DNA from: Streptomyces cyaneochromogenes
Lineage (GTDB): Bacteria; Actinomycetota; Actinomycetes; Streptomycetales; Streptomycetaceae
Direction of reading: 5' to 3'
NCBI RefSeq assembly: GCF_003963535.1
Contig: NZ_CP034539.1
Coordinates: 868,001 to 932,000, forward strand
Length of the DNA: 64,000 nt
Part shown: piece by piece, positions 17,274 through 25,240 of the stretch
Numbering within the stretch: position 1 is the first letter of the stretch
Layout: each line of letters starts with the position of its first letter
Notes under the pieces: generated by a model
Seen by the model: the letters and a program-made list of their open reading frames with translations, nothing else
Told to the model about the DNA's origin: nothing
Database searches by the model: none
Translations under genes and position numbers: made by a program

Positions 17274-17285
17274 TGAAAGGTTTCA
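17274..17285. promoter_or_regulatory. LacI-type operator for the rhaT-P-Q-S-M operon
   Basis: TGAAAGGTTTCA forms half-sites TGAAA/TTTCA. It lies just downstream of the inferred leftward -10 (17300-17305), a position suited to repression. Its centre is GG rather than the CG usual for LacI operators. Confidence 0.6.
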
Positions 17286-17299
17286 ACTTGGTTGCCGGG

Positions 17300-17329
17300 A
17301 CGTTAGGCACGGAGCGCATGTCACGTCAA
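17300..17329 (-). promoter_or_regulatory. Leftward rha promoter
   Basis: On the minus strand, TTGACG (17324-17329) and TAACGT (17300-17305) are separated by 18 nt. They lead into the operator at 17274 and the rhaT start at 17229. Confidence 0.6.
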
Positions 17330-17339
17330 TGGGTCCGTG

Positions 17340-17354
17340 TCGAAAAAATTTCGA
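17340..17354. promoter_or_regulatory. AT-rich palindrome between the divergent rha promoters
   Basis: TCGAAA and TTTCGA flank an AAA centre, an AT-rich island in GC-rich DNA. It lies upstream of both -35 boxes and could bind an activator or a second repressor. No protein can be assigned. Confidence 0.4.
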
Positions 17355-17403
17355 TGGACGAAGGTCGCGGTAGGGCTACGGGAAACAGCCTTGACCCCGG
17401 GGC

Positions 17404-17432
17404 TTGACACCCATTCGGAGGGCTCATACGTT
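17404..17432 (+). promoter_or_regulatory. Rightward rhaI promoter
   Basis: TTGACA (17404-17409) and TACGTT (17427-17432) are separated by 17 nt. The expected start point, about 17439, falls right at the LacI operator. Confidence 0.65.
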
Positions 17433-17439
17433 CCCGTCT

Positions 17440-17451
17440 TGAATCGTTTCA
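17440..17451. promoter_or_regulatory. LacI-type operator at the rhaI start site
   Basis: TGAATCGTTTCA has the central CG of LacI-family operators and lies at the predicted transcription start of rhaI. Its complement TGAAACGATTCA differs by one base from the site upstream of the GH78 gene. Confidence 0.7.
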
Positions 17452-17502
17452 CAGCGTAGCCGTTCAGCTGACTTTCCGTCCCTACGTCACAGGAGCCCTC
17501 AA

Positions 17503-18663
17503 GTGACCGAGCTCGCCGCGGTGAAGGCCGCACTCAAGACGCAGGCAGTCGAAACGCCGTCGTGGGCGTACGGGAACTCGGGGACGCGGTTCAAGGTGTT
17601 CACGCAGTCCGGTGTTCCGCGCACGCCGCGGGAGAAGTTGGAGGACGCGGCTCAGGTGCACGCGATCACCGGCGTGGCGCCGACCGTTGCGCTGCACATC
17701 CCCTGGGACAGGGTCGATGACTACGGCGCGCTGGCCAAGTTCGCCGAGGAGCACGGCGTCAGGCTCGGCGCGATCAACTCCAACACCTTCCAGGACGACG
17801 ACTACAAGCTGGGCAGCATCTGCCATCCCGAGGCCTCGGTGCGGCGGAAGGCTCTTGATCATCTGCTGGAGTGCGTCGACATCATGGACGCGACGGGCTC
17901 CGCCGATCTGAAGCTGTGGTTCGCGGACGGTACGAACTATCCGGGTCAGGACGACATCCGGGCGCGGCAGGACCGGCTCGCCGAGGGGCTGGCCGAGGTG
18001 TACGAGCGACTCGGGGACGGGCAGCGGATGCTGCTGGAGTACAAGTTCTTCGAGCCGGCGTTCTACACGACCGATGTGCCGGACTGGGGGACGGCGTATG
18101 CGCACTGTCTGAAGCTCGGGCCCAAGGCGCAGGTTGTCGTCGACACCGGGCATCACGCTCCCGGTACCAACATCGAGTTCATCGTCGCCACGCTGCTGCG
18201 GGAGGGGAAGCTCGGTGGGTTCGACTTCAACTCGCGGTTCTATGCCGACGACGACCTGATGGTCGGGGCCGCCGATCCGTTCCAGCTGTTCCGGATCATG
18301 TACGAAGTCGTGCGTGGGGGTGGGTTCACGCCTGACGTGGCGTTCATGCTCGATCAGTGCCACAACATCGAGGCGAAGATTCCGGCGATCATCCGGTCGG
18401 TGATGAACGTGCAGGAAGCGACGGCCAAGGCGCTGCTCGTGGATCGGTCGGCGTTGGCTGAGGCGCAGGCCTCGGGTGATGTGCTGGGCGCGAATGCCGT
18501 GGTCATGGATGCGTACAACACGGATGTGCGGCCGTTGCTGGCCGAGATGCGGGAAGAGATGGGGCTCGACGCTGACCCCATTGCCGCGTACCGGCGGTCC
18601 GGGTGGGCCGAGAAGATCGTGGCTGAGCGGGTTGGTGGGGAGCAGGCCGGATGGGGCGCATAA
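17503..18663 (+). CDS. rhaI: L-rhamnose isomerase
   Basis: A 386-aa cytoplasmic metal-dependent isomerase converting L-rhamnose to L-rhamnulose. The sequence matches the Pseudomonas stutzeri-type enzyme: [13 protein letters not shown] near the start, [53 protein letters not shown] and [18 protein letters not shown] provide the metal and substrate residues. The GTG start at 17503 is preceded by AGGAG about 10 nt away. It heads the catabolic operon and is under the LacI operator at 17440. Confidence 0.95.
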   Translation: MTELAAVKAALKTQAVETPSWAYGNSGTRFKVFTQSGVPRTPREKLEDAAQVHAITGVAPTVALHIPWDRVDDYGALAKFAEEHGVRLGAINSNTFQDDDYKLGSICHPEASVRRKALDHLLECVDIMDATGSADLKLWFADGTNYPGQDDIRARQDRLAEGLAEVYERLGDGQRMLLEYKFFEPAFYTTDVPDWGTAYAHCLKLGPKAQVVVDTGHHAPGTNIEFIVATLLREGKLGGFDFNSRFYADDDLMVGAADPFQLFRIMYEVVRGGGFTPDVAFMLDQCHNIEAKIPAIIRSVMNVQEATAKALLVDRSALAEAQASGDVLGANAVVMDAYNTDVRPLLAEMREEMGLDADPIAAYRRSGWAEKIVAERVGGEQAGWGA

Positions 18664-18690
18664 GCGTCTGCCGAGTTCTGTCTTGTTGCG

Positions 18691-18735
18691 GACTGCGGGT
18701 TCGTTGTGGCTGATCGCGCAGTTCCCCGCGCCCCC
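18691..18735. repeat. Streptomyces interspersed intergenic repeat
   Basis: The region reads GACTGCGGGTTCGTTGTGG followed by CTGATCGCGCAGTTCCCCG, a sequence type very common between Streptomyces genes. It lies in the 113-nt gap between rhaI and rhaD. It may act in mRNA processing or attenuation, but no function is established here. Confidence 0.7.
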
Positions 18736-18776
18736 AGGTAAGTGCACTCCCCCTCTCTCATAAGGACTGGAAGTTC

Positions 18777-20816
18777 ATGGCAATCCATCCCGAAGCCGCC
18801 GCCCTCCTCGCCCGGTCCCACCGGCTCGGCTCCGATCCCCGTAACACCAACTACGCCGGCGGCAATGCCTCCGCCAAGGGCACCGACACCGACCCCGTCA
18901 CCGGTGGTGACGTCGAGCTGATGTGGGTCAAGGGGTCCGGTGGTGACCTCGGCACGCTCACCGACGCCGGGCTGGCGGTGTTGCGGCTGGACCGGATGCG
19001 GGCGCTCGTCGATGTCTACCCGGGTGTCGAGCGGGAGGACGAGATGGTCGCCGCGTTCGACTACTGCCTGCACGGCAAGGGCGGGGCCGCTCCCTCCATC
19101 GACACCGCCATGCACGGGCTCGTCGAGGCAGCACATGTCGATCATCTGCATCCGGACTCGGGTATCGCGCTGGCCTGTGCCGCCGACGGGGAGAAGCTGA
19201 CCGCCGAGTGTTTCGGGGACACCGTCGCGTGGGTGCCCTGGCGGCGGCCCGGGTTCCAGCTGGGGCTGGACATCGCCGCCATCAAGGCGGCCAACCCGCA
19301 GGCGATCGGCGTCGTCCTCGGCGGGCACGGGATCACCGCCTGGGGTGACACCGCCGAGGAGTGCGAGCGGAACTCGCTGCACATCATCCGGACCGCCGAG
19401 GCGTTCCTGGCCAAGAAGGGCAAGGCTGAGCCCTTCGGGGCCGTCATCGAGGGGTACGAGGCGCTGCCCGAGGCCGAGCGGCGGGAGCGGGCCGCGGCGC
19501 TGGCACCGTATGTGCGTGCCGTCGCCTCGCAGGACAAGGCCCAGGTCGGGCACTTCGACGACGCCGATGTCGTACTCGAGTTCCTGGCCCGGGCCGAGCA
19601 TCCGCGGCTCGCCGCCCTGGGGACCTCGTGCCCCGATCACTTCCTGCGCACCAAGGTCCGGCCCCTGGTCCTGGATCTGCCGCCGACCGCTCCGCTCGAC
19701 GAGGCCGTCGCCCGGCTCAAGGAGCTGCACGCCGAGTACCGGGAGGAGTACGCCGCCTACTATCAGCGGCATGCTCTGCCCGACTCCCCCGCCATGCGCG
19801 GCGCCGACCCGGCGATCGTGCTGGTCCCGGGTGTGGGCATGTTCAGCTTCGGCAAGGACAAGCAGACCGCGCGGGTCGCGGGTGAGTTCTATGTCAACGC
19901 CGTCAACGTGATGCGGGGGGCCGAGGCCGTCTCGACGTACTCGCCCATCGAGGAGTCCGAGAAGTTCCGGATCGAGTACTGGGCGCTCGAAGAGGCCAAG
20001 CTTCAGCGGATGCCGAAGCCCAAGCCGCTCGCGACGCGGGTCGCCCTGGTGACGGGTGCGGGCAGCGGGATCGGGAAGGCCATCGCGCATCGGCTGGTCG
20101 CCGAGGGCGCGTGTGTCGTGGTCGCCGATCTCAATGCCGAGAACGCCGCCGCGGTGGCGCAGGAGCTCGGCGGGCCCGACAAGGCCGTCGCCGTGAGCGT
20201 CGATGTGACCTCGGAGGAGCAGATCGCCGACGCCTTCAAGGCGGCCGTGCTCGCCTTCGGCGGTGTCGATCTCGTCGTCAACAACGCCGGTATCTCCGTC
20301 TCCAAGCCGCTGCTGGAGACCTCGGCCAAGGACTGGGACCTGCAGCACGACATCATGGCGCGCGGTTCCTTCCTGGTGTCGAGGGAGGCGGCGCGCGTGA
20401 TGATCGCTCAGCAGGTGGGCGGCGACATCGTGTACATCGCCTCGAAGAACGCCGTGTTCGCCGGGCCGAACAACATCGCCTACTCCGCCACCAAGGCCGA
20501 CCAGGCACACCAGGTGCGGCTGCTGGCCGCCGAGCTCGGGGAGCACAGCATCCGCGTCAACGGGATCAACCCGGACGGTGTCGTGCGCGGGTCGGGGATC
20601 TTCGCCGGTGGCTGGGGGGCCGAGCGGGCGGCCGTGTACGGGGTCGAGGAGGAGAAGCTGGGTGAGTTCTACGCCCAGCGGACCATCCTCAAGCGCGAGG
20701 TGCTGCCCGAGCATGTCGCGAACGCCGTCTTCGCGCTGACCGGCGGGGACCTGACCCACACCACCGGGCTGCACATCCCGGTCGACGCCGGCGTCGCGGC
20801 CGCCTTCCTGCGGTGA
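18777..20816 (+). CDS. rhaD: Rhamnulose-1-phosphate aldolase/lactaldehyde dehydrogenase fusion
   Basis: A 679-aa bifunctional enzyme. The N-terminal class II aldolase domain (about 1-400) has HVDHLHPDSG near residue 120 with the zinc-binding His residues; the C-terminal short-chain dehydrogenase (about 415-679) has the Rossmann motif TGAGSGIGKA (near 425) and YSATK near 569. The aldolase half should cleave L-rhamnulose-1-phosphate to DHAP and L-lactaldehyde, and the SDR half oxidise lactaldehyde to L-lactate with NAD+. That product is the substrate of the lutABC genes downstream. AAGGA precedes the ATG. Its TGA overlaps the rhaB GTG. Confidence 0.93.
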   Translation: MAIHPEAAALLARSHRLGSDPRNTNYAGGNASAKGTDTDPVTGGDVELMWVKGSGGDLGTLTDAGLAVLRLDRMRALVDVYPGVEREDEMVAAFDYCLHGKGGAAPSIDTAMHGLVEAAHVDHLHPDSGIALACAADGEKLTAECFGDTVAWVPWRRPGFQLGLDIAAIKAANPQAIGVVLGGHGITAWGDTAEECERNSLHIIRTAEAFLAKKGKAEPFGAVIEGYEALPEAERRERAAALAPYVRAVASQDKAQVGHFDDADVVLEFLARAEHPRLAALGTSCPDHFLRTKVRPLVLDLPPTAPLDEAVARLKELHAEYREEYAAYYQRHALPDSPAMRGADPAIVLVPGVGMFSFGKDKQTARVAGEFYVNAVNVMRGAEAVSTYSPIEESEKFRIEYWALEEAKLQRMPKPKPLATRVALVTGAGSGIGKAIAHRLVAEGACVVVADLNAENAAAVAQELGGPDKAVAVSVDVTSEEQIADAFKAAVLAFGGVDLVVNNAGISVSKPLLETSAKDWDLQHDIMARGSFLVSREAARVMIAQQVGGDIVYIASKNAVFAGPNNIAYSATKADQAHQVRLLAAELGEHSIRVNGINPDGVVRGSGIFAGGWGAERAAVYGVEEEKLGEFYAQRTILKREVLPEHVANAVFALTGGDLTHTTGLHIPVDAGVAAAFLR

Positions 20817-22264
20817 GCGCGGCCGTGAAGTCGTACGCCGCGGTCGATCTCGGCGCGTCCAGCGGGCGTGTCATGGTCGGCCGGGTCGGGCCGGACAGCC
20901 TGGAGCTGGCCGAGGCGCACCGGTTCCCGAACCGGCCCGTGCGGGTGCCCGAAGGGCTGCGCTGGGATGTCCTCGCGCTGTATGCGGGGGTGCTGGACGG
21001 GCTGCGGGCGGTCGGTCAGGTGGACTCCGTCGGGATCGACAGCTGGGCCGTGGACTACGGGCTGCTGGACGCGGGCGGGGCGCTGCTCGGTAATCCCGTG
21101 CACTACCGGGACTCCCGGACGGAAGGCGTCGCGGAGAAGGTGTGGGCGACCGTTCCGGCGGAGGAGCTGTATGCCGCCACCGGGTTGCAGTACGCACCGT
21201 TCAACACCCTGTACCAGCTGACGGCCGCGCAAGTCTCGGCCCAACTGTCGTATGCCGAACGGCTGTTGCTCATCCCCGACCTCCTGACGTACTGGCTCAC
21301 CGGCGAGCAGGGCACCGAGCTCACCAACGCCTCCACCACCCAGCTCATCGATCCCCGCACGCGCGACTGGTCGTACTCCATCGCCTCCCGGCTCGGCATC
21401 GACCTGTCGTTGTTCGCGCCGCTGCGGCAGCCCGGCGATCCGGCGGGCGTCCTGCGACCGGAGGTGCTGGAGGAGACCGGGCTCGCCGGTCCGGTGCCGG
21501 TGACGGCCGTCGGGTCGCACGACACCGCCTCCGCCGTGGCCGCCGTCCCGGCCGAGGGCGGCGAGCGCTTCGCCTACATCTGCACCGGGACCTGGTCGCT
21601 GGCGGGGCTGGAGCTGGACGCGCCCGTGCTGAGCGAGGAGAGCCGGGCCGCCAACTTCACCAACGAGCTCGGGCTGGACGGCACGGTCCGCTATCTGCGG
21701 AACATCATGGGGCTGTGGCTGCTCCAGGAGTGCGTACGGGCCTGGGAGGACCCGGAGCTGGGTGCGTTGCTGCTCGACGCCGCCAAGGTTCCGGCGCTGC
21801 GGTCGGTCGTGGACGCGGGGGACGCGGCGTTCCTGGCGCCTGGGCGGATGCCGGAGCGGATCGCCGAGGCGTGCCGGGCCACGGGGCAGCCGGTGCCCGC
21901 CTCGCCCGCCGAGGTCACGCGCTGCATCCTCGACTCGCTCGCCCTCGCCCATCGCAGGGCCGTCGCGGACGCCCAGCGGCTGGCCGGCCATTCCGTGGAC
22001 GTCGTCCATGTCGTCGGCGGTGGGACGCGCAATGCCCTGCTGTGCCAATTGACCGCCGATGCCTGCGGGCTGCCGGTGGTGGCCGGTCCGACCGAGGCCG
22101 CGGCGCTCGGGAACGTCCTGGTCCAGGCGCGGGCGCACGGGCTGGTCGGCGACCTCGCGGACGGGCGGCGCCTGCTCACCCGTACGCAGCCGTTGACCCG
22201 CTACGAGCCGCAGGGGGACGCGGCGCGCTGGAGCGAGGCGGAGGCCCGGCTCACCCGGGGGTGA
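20813..22264 (+). CDS. rhaB: Rhamnulokinase
   Basis: A 483-aa FGGY-type sugar kinase phosphorylating L-rhamnulose at O1. It begins AAVDLGASSGRVMVG (phosphate loop), has GIDSWAVDYGLLD around residue 65, YRDSRTEG, GSHDTASAV and the ATP-binding VVGGGTRNALLCQ near 405. It starts GTG at 20813, overlapping the rhaD stop (GTGA), so expression is coupled. Functionally it acts before RhaD although encoded after it. No unusual features. Confidence 0.94.
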   Translation: MSAAVKSYAAVDLGASSGRVMVGRVGPDSLELAEAHRFPNRPVRVPEGLRWDVLALYAGVLDGLRAVGQVDSVGIDSWAVDYGLLDAGGALLGNPVHYRDSRTEGVAEKVWATVPAEELYAATGLQYAPFNTLYQLTAAQVSAQLSYAERLLLIPDLLTYWLTGEQGTELTNASTTQLIDPRTRDWSYSIASRLGIDLSLFAPLRQPGDPAGVLRPEVLEETGLAGPVPVTAVGSHDTASAVAAVPAEGGERFAYICTGTWSLAGLELDAPVLSEESRAANFTNELGLDGTVRYLRNIMGLWLLQECVRAWEDPELGALLLDAAKVPALRSVVDAGDAAFLAPGRMPERIAEACRATGQPVPASPAEVTRCILDSLALAHRRAVADAQRLAGHSVDVVHVVGGGTRNALLCQLTADACGLPVVAGPTEAAALGNVLVQARAHGLVGDLADGRRLLTRTQPLTRYEPQGDAARWSEAEARLTRG

Positions 22265-22335
22265 GCGGGGTCTCCCCCGGGACGCACGCCCGGACTACCC
22301 TTCACTCATCCGATGATCGATCACAAGGAGCCGCG

Positions 22336-23091
22336 ATGCGTGTCGCCCTGTTCCTGACCTGTGTCAACGACACGCTCTATCCGGACACCGGGCGCGCCGT
22401 GGTGAAACTGCTGACCAGGCTGGGCGTCGAGGTCGACTTCCCGATGGCCCAGACCTGCTGCGGGCAGGCGCACTACAACACCGGATACCGGCACGAGGCC
22501 GAGCCGCTGGCCCGGCATTTCTCCGATGTCTTCGGGGAGTACGAGGCGATCGTCACCCCGTCCGGCTCGTGCGGGGCGATGGTGCGGGAGCTGTATCCGC
22601 GGATGGGTGAGCGGGCGCGGGCCGAGGGGCGCGGGAACTCGCTGGCCACGACGCTGGCGCCCGTGGTGCCGAAGACGTACGAACTCACGGAGTTCCTGGT
22701 CGACGTGCTGGGGGTGACGGACGTCGGCGCCTACTACCCGCACAAGGTGACCTACCACCCGACGTGTCACGGACTGCGCGGGCTGGGGCTCGGTGACCGG
22801 CCCCGGCGGCTGCTCCAGGCCGTCAAGGGGCTGGAGTTGGCCGAGTTGCCGGGTGCCGAGGAGTGCTGCGGGTTCGGCGGCACCTTCGCGCTGAAGAACT
22901 CCGATGTCTCGGCGGCGATGGGTGCGGACAAGGTGCGCAACGCCGCCTCGACGGGCGCCGAGGTGCTGTGCGCGGCCGACAACTCCTGTCTGATGCACAT
23001 CGGCGGCACGATGGCGCGACTGAGCACGGGCATGCGGCCGGTGCACATCGCGGAGATCCTGGCGAGCACGGAGGAGGAACCGGCGGTATGA
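22336..23091 (+). CDS. lutA: L-lactate oxidation complex subunit A (Fe-S protein)
   Basis: A 251-aa protein with two CCG-type cysteine motifs, AQTCCGQAHY near 39-48 and AEECCGFGG near 175, diagnostic of LutA/LldE. It is expected to bind a [4Fe-4S] cluster and pass electrons in oxidation of L-lactate to pyruvate. AAGGAG lies 5 nt before the ATG at 22336, 71 nt after rhaB, so it may have its own promoter or be read through. It overlaps lutB by ATGA. Confidence 0.92.
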   Translation: MRVALFLTCVNDTLYPDTGRAVVKLLTRLGVEVDFPMAQTCCGQAHYNTGYRHEAEPLARHFSDVFGEYEAIVTPSGSCGAMVRELYPRMGERARAEGRGNSLATTLAPVVPKTYELTEFLVDVLGVTDVGAYYPHKVTYHPTCHGLRGLGLGDRPRRLLQAVKGLELAELPGAEECCGFGGTFALKNSDVSAAMGADKVRNAASTGAEVLCAADNSCLMHIGGTMARLSTGMRPVHIAEILASTEEEPAV

Positions 23092-24575
23092 GCGGGACGT
23101 ATCTCGGAATGCCGGCGTTCCCGAAGGCCGCGCACGAGGCCGTGCACGACGCGACCCTGCGCGGCAATCTGCGCCACGCCACGCACACCATCCGCGCCAA
23201 GCGGGCGAAGGCCGTCGCCGAAGTGTCCGACTGGGACGCGCTCCGGGAGGCGGGCAAGCGGATCAAGGACCACACGCTGCGTCATCTCGACCGGTATCTC
23301 GTGCAGTTGGAGGCGTCGGTCACGGCGGCGGGCGGTACGGTCCACTGGGCGGCCGACGCCGACGAGGCCAACAGGATCGTGGCGGACCTCGTCAGGGCGA
23401 CCGGCGAATCCGAGGTCGTCAAGGTCAAGTCGATGACCACGCAGGAGATCGGGCTCAACGAGGCGCTGGAGGCCGAGGGCATCCGCGCCTACGAGACCGA
23501 TCTCGCCGAGCTGATCGTGCAGTTGGGCAGGGACCGGCCCTCGCACATCCTCGTCCCGGCGATCCACCGCAACCGGGGTGAGATCCGGGACATCTTCCGC
23601 AAGGAGATGAGCGAGTGGGGCCGCCCGGCGCCCGAGGGTCTGACGGACACGCCCGCCGAACTCGCCGAGGCGGCCCGCCTCCACCTGCGCGAGAAGTTCC
23701 TGCGGGCCAAGGTCGGCATCTCCGGCGCCAACTTCATGGTCGCCGAGACCGGCACGCTGGTCGTCGTGGAGTCCGAGGGCAACGGGCGGATGTGCCTGAC
23801 CCTGCCGGAGACGCTGATCTCGGTCGTCGGCATCGAGAAGATCCTGCCGACCTGGCAGGACCTGGAGGTGTTTCTGCAGACACTCCCCCGCTCCTCGACC
23901 GCCGAGCGCATGAACCCGTACACGACCATGTGGACCGGTACGACGGACGGCGACGGACCGAGCACCTTCCACCTGGTCCTGCTCGACAACGGCCGTACCG
24001 ACACGCTCGCCGACGAGGTCGGCCGCCAGGCCCTGCGCTGCATCCGCTGCTCGGCGTGTCTCAATGTGTGCCCGGTGTACGAGCGGGCGGGCGGGCACGC
24101 GTACGGCTCGGTCTACCCGGGCCCGATCGGCGCCATCCTCAGCCCTCAACTGCGGGGCGTGACCAGCGAGATCGACGCCTCGCTGCCGTACGCGTCGTCG
24201 CTGTGCGGCGCCTGCTACGAGGTGTGCCCGGTGGCCATCGACATCCCCGAGGTGCTGGTGCATCTGCGGGAGCGGGTCGTGGAGGGCGGTCAGGTGACCT
24301 CGAACGGCAACAAGGTGGTGCTCAAGCCCGCGAAGGGACATGCCGCCGAGCGGGCCGCGATGCGGGCGGCGCGCTGGGCGTTCAGCCGGCCGGGAGCCCT
24401 GCGGGCCGGTCAGCGGCTCGTGTCGCGCTCCCGCCGTCTGCATCCGCGGTCGCTGCCGGGGCCCGGCAAGGCGTGGAGCGGTACCCGGGACCTGCCGGCG
24501 GTGCCCAAGGAGCCCTTCCGGGACTGGTGGCAGCGGACGAACGGCGGGATGGACGGCAAGGGGGCGGCGAAGTGA
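23088..24575 (+). CDS. lutB: L-lactate oxidation complex subunit B (Fe-S protein)
   Basis: A 495-aa iron-sulfur protein with an N-terminal LUD domain (KVKSMTTQEIGLNEAL; GISGANFMVAETGTL) and two ferredoxin-like motifs, CIRCSACLNVCPVY (near 325) and CGACYEVCPVAIDIP (near 374). It forms the lactate dehydrogenase complex with LutA and LutC. The ATG at 23088 is fixed by its overlap with the lutA stop. Its stop overlaps the lutC GTG. Confidence 0.93.
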   Translation: MSGTYLGMPAFPKAAHEAVHDATLRGNLRHATHTIRAKRAKAVAEVSDWDALREAGKRIKDHTLRHLDRYLVQLEASVTAAGGTVHWAADADEANRIVADLVRATGESEVVKVKSMTTQEIGLNEALEAEGIRAYETDLAELIVQLGRDRPSHILVPAIHRNRGEIRDIFRKEMSEWGRPAPEGLTDTPAELAEAARLHLREKFLRAKVGISGANFMVAETGTLVVVESEGNGRMCLTLPETLISVVGIEKILPTWQDLEVFLQTLPRSSTAERMNPYTTMWTGTTDGDGPSTFHLVLLDNGRTDTLADEVGRQALRCIRCSACLNVCPVYERAGGHAYGSVYPGPIGAILSPQLRGVTSEIDASLPYASSLCGACYEVCPVAIDIPEVLVHLRERVVEGGQVTSNGNKVVLKPAKGHAAERAAMRAARWAFSRPGALRAGQRLVSRSRRLHPRSLPGPGKAWSGTRDLPAVPKEPFRDWWQRTNGGMDGKGAAK

Positions 24576-25240
24576 GCAGCAGGGAACGGATCCTGGGCCG
24601 GGTGCGGCGCGCGCTCGCCGACGTACGCCAGGACGAGCCGTCGTACGACCAGGCGGTTCCCCGCGACTATCTGCGCGAGCACGGGGACCGGAGCGTCGGG
24701 GAGACGGTCGACCTGCTGGCCGAGAACCTGGCGGACTACCGGGCCGTCGTGCATCGGTGCACGGCCGAGGACCTGGCGGCGACGATCGCCGGGATGCTGG
24801 CCGCGCGGGGCGCGAAGACCGTGCTCGTGCCGCGCGGCCTGGACCTGGAGTGGCTTCAGGCCACCGACGCCGAGCGGATTGCGGACCGGGCGGAGAGCAC
24901 CGCGCACGAGCTGGACCAGGTCGACAGCGTGGTCACGGCGTGCGCGGTGGCGGTCGCCGAGACCGGCACCATCGTGCTGGACGGCGGCCCCGACCAGGGC
25001 CGTCGCCGCATCACGCTCGTCCCCGACCACCACATCTGTGTCGTACGGGTCCCGGACCAGGTCGTCTCCTCCGTCCCGCAGGCCCTCGAACGCCTCGACC
25101 CGGGCCTCCCATTGACGTGGATCTCCGGTCCGTCGGCGACCAGCGACATCGAGCTGGACCGGGTCGAGGGGGTGCACGGTCCGCGCACCCTGGAAGTGGT
25201 GCTGGTGGGCGGTCAGTCGAGCGCGGACGTCACCTCGTAG
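24572..25240 (+). CDS. lutC: L-lactate oxidation complex subunit C
   Basis: A 222-aa LUD-domain protein (VAETGTIVLDGGPDQGRR; LVPDHHICVV; ISGPSATSDIE) typical of LutC. The GTG start overlaps the lutB stop. Its 3' end overlaps the convergent GH78 gene by 28 nt. Placing lutABC right after rhaB allows L-lactate made by RhaD to enter pyruvate metabolism. Confidence 0.92.
   Translation: MSSRERILGRVRRALADVRQDEPSYDQAVPRDYLREHGDRSVGETVDLLAENLADYRAVVHRCTAEDLAATIAGMLAARGAKTVLVPRGLDLEWLQATDAERIADRAESTAHELDQVDSVVTACAVAVAETGTIVLDGGPDQGRRRITLVPDHHICVVRVPDQVVSSVPQALERLDPGLPLTWISGPSATSDIELDRVEGVHGPRTLEVVLVGGQSSADVTS

Noticed and set aside
18354-20774. Leftward frame of 806 codons opposite rhaD and rhaI
   Set aside because: It mirrors the codon bias of the rightward rhamnose genes and shows no motifs or SD.
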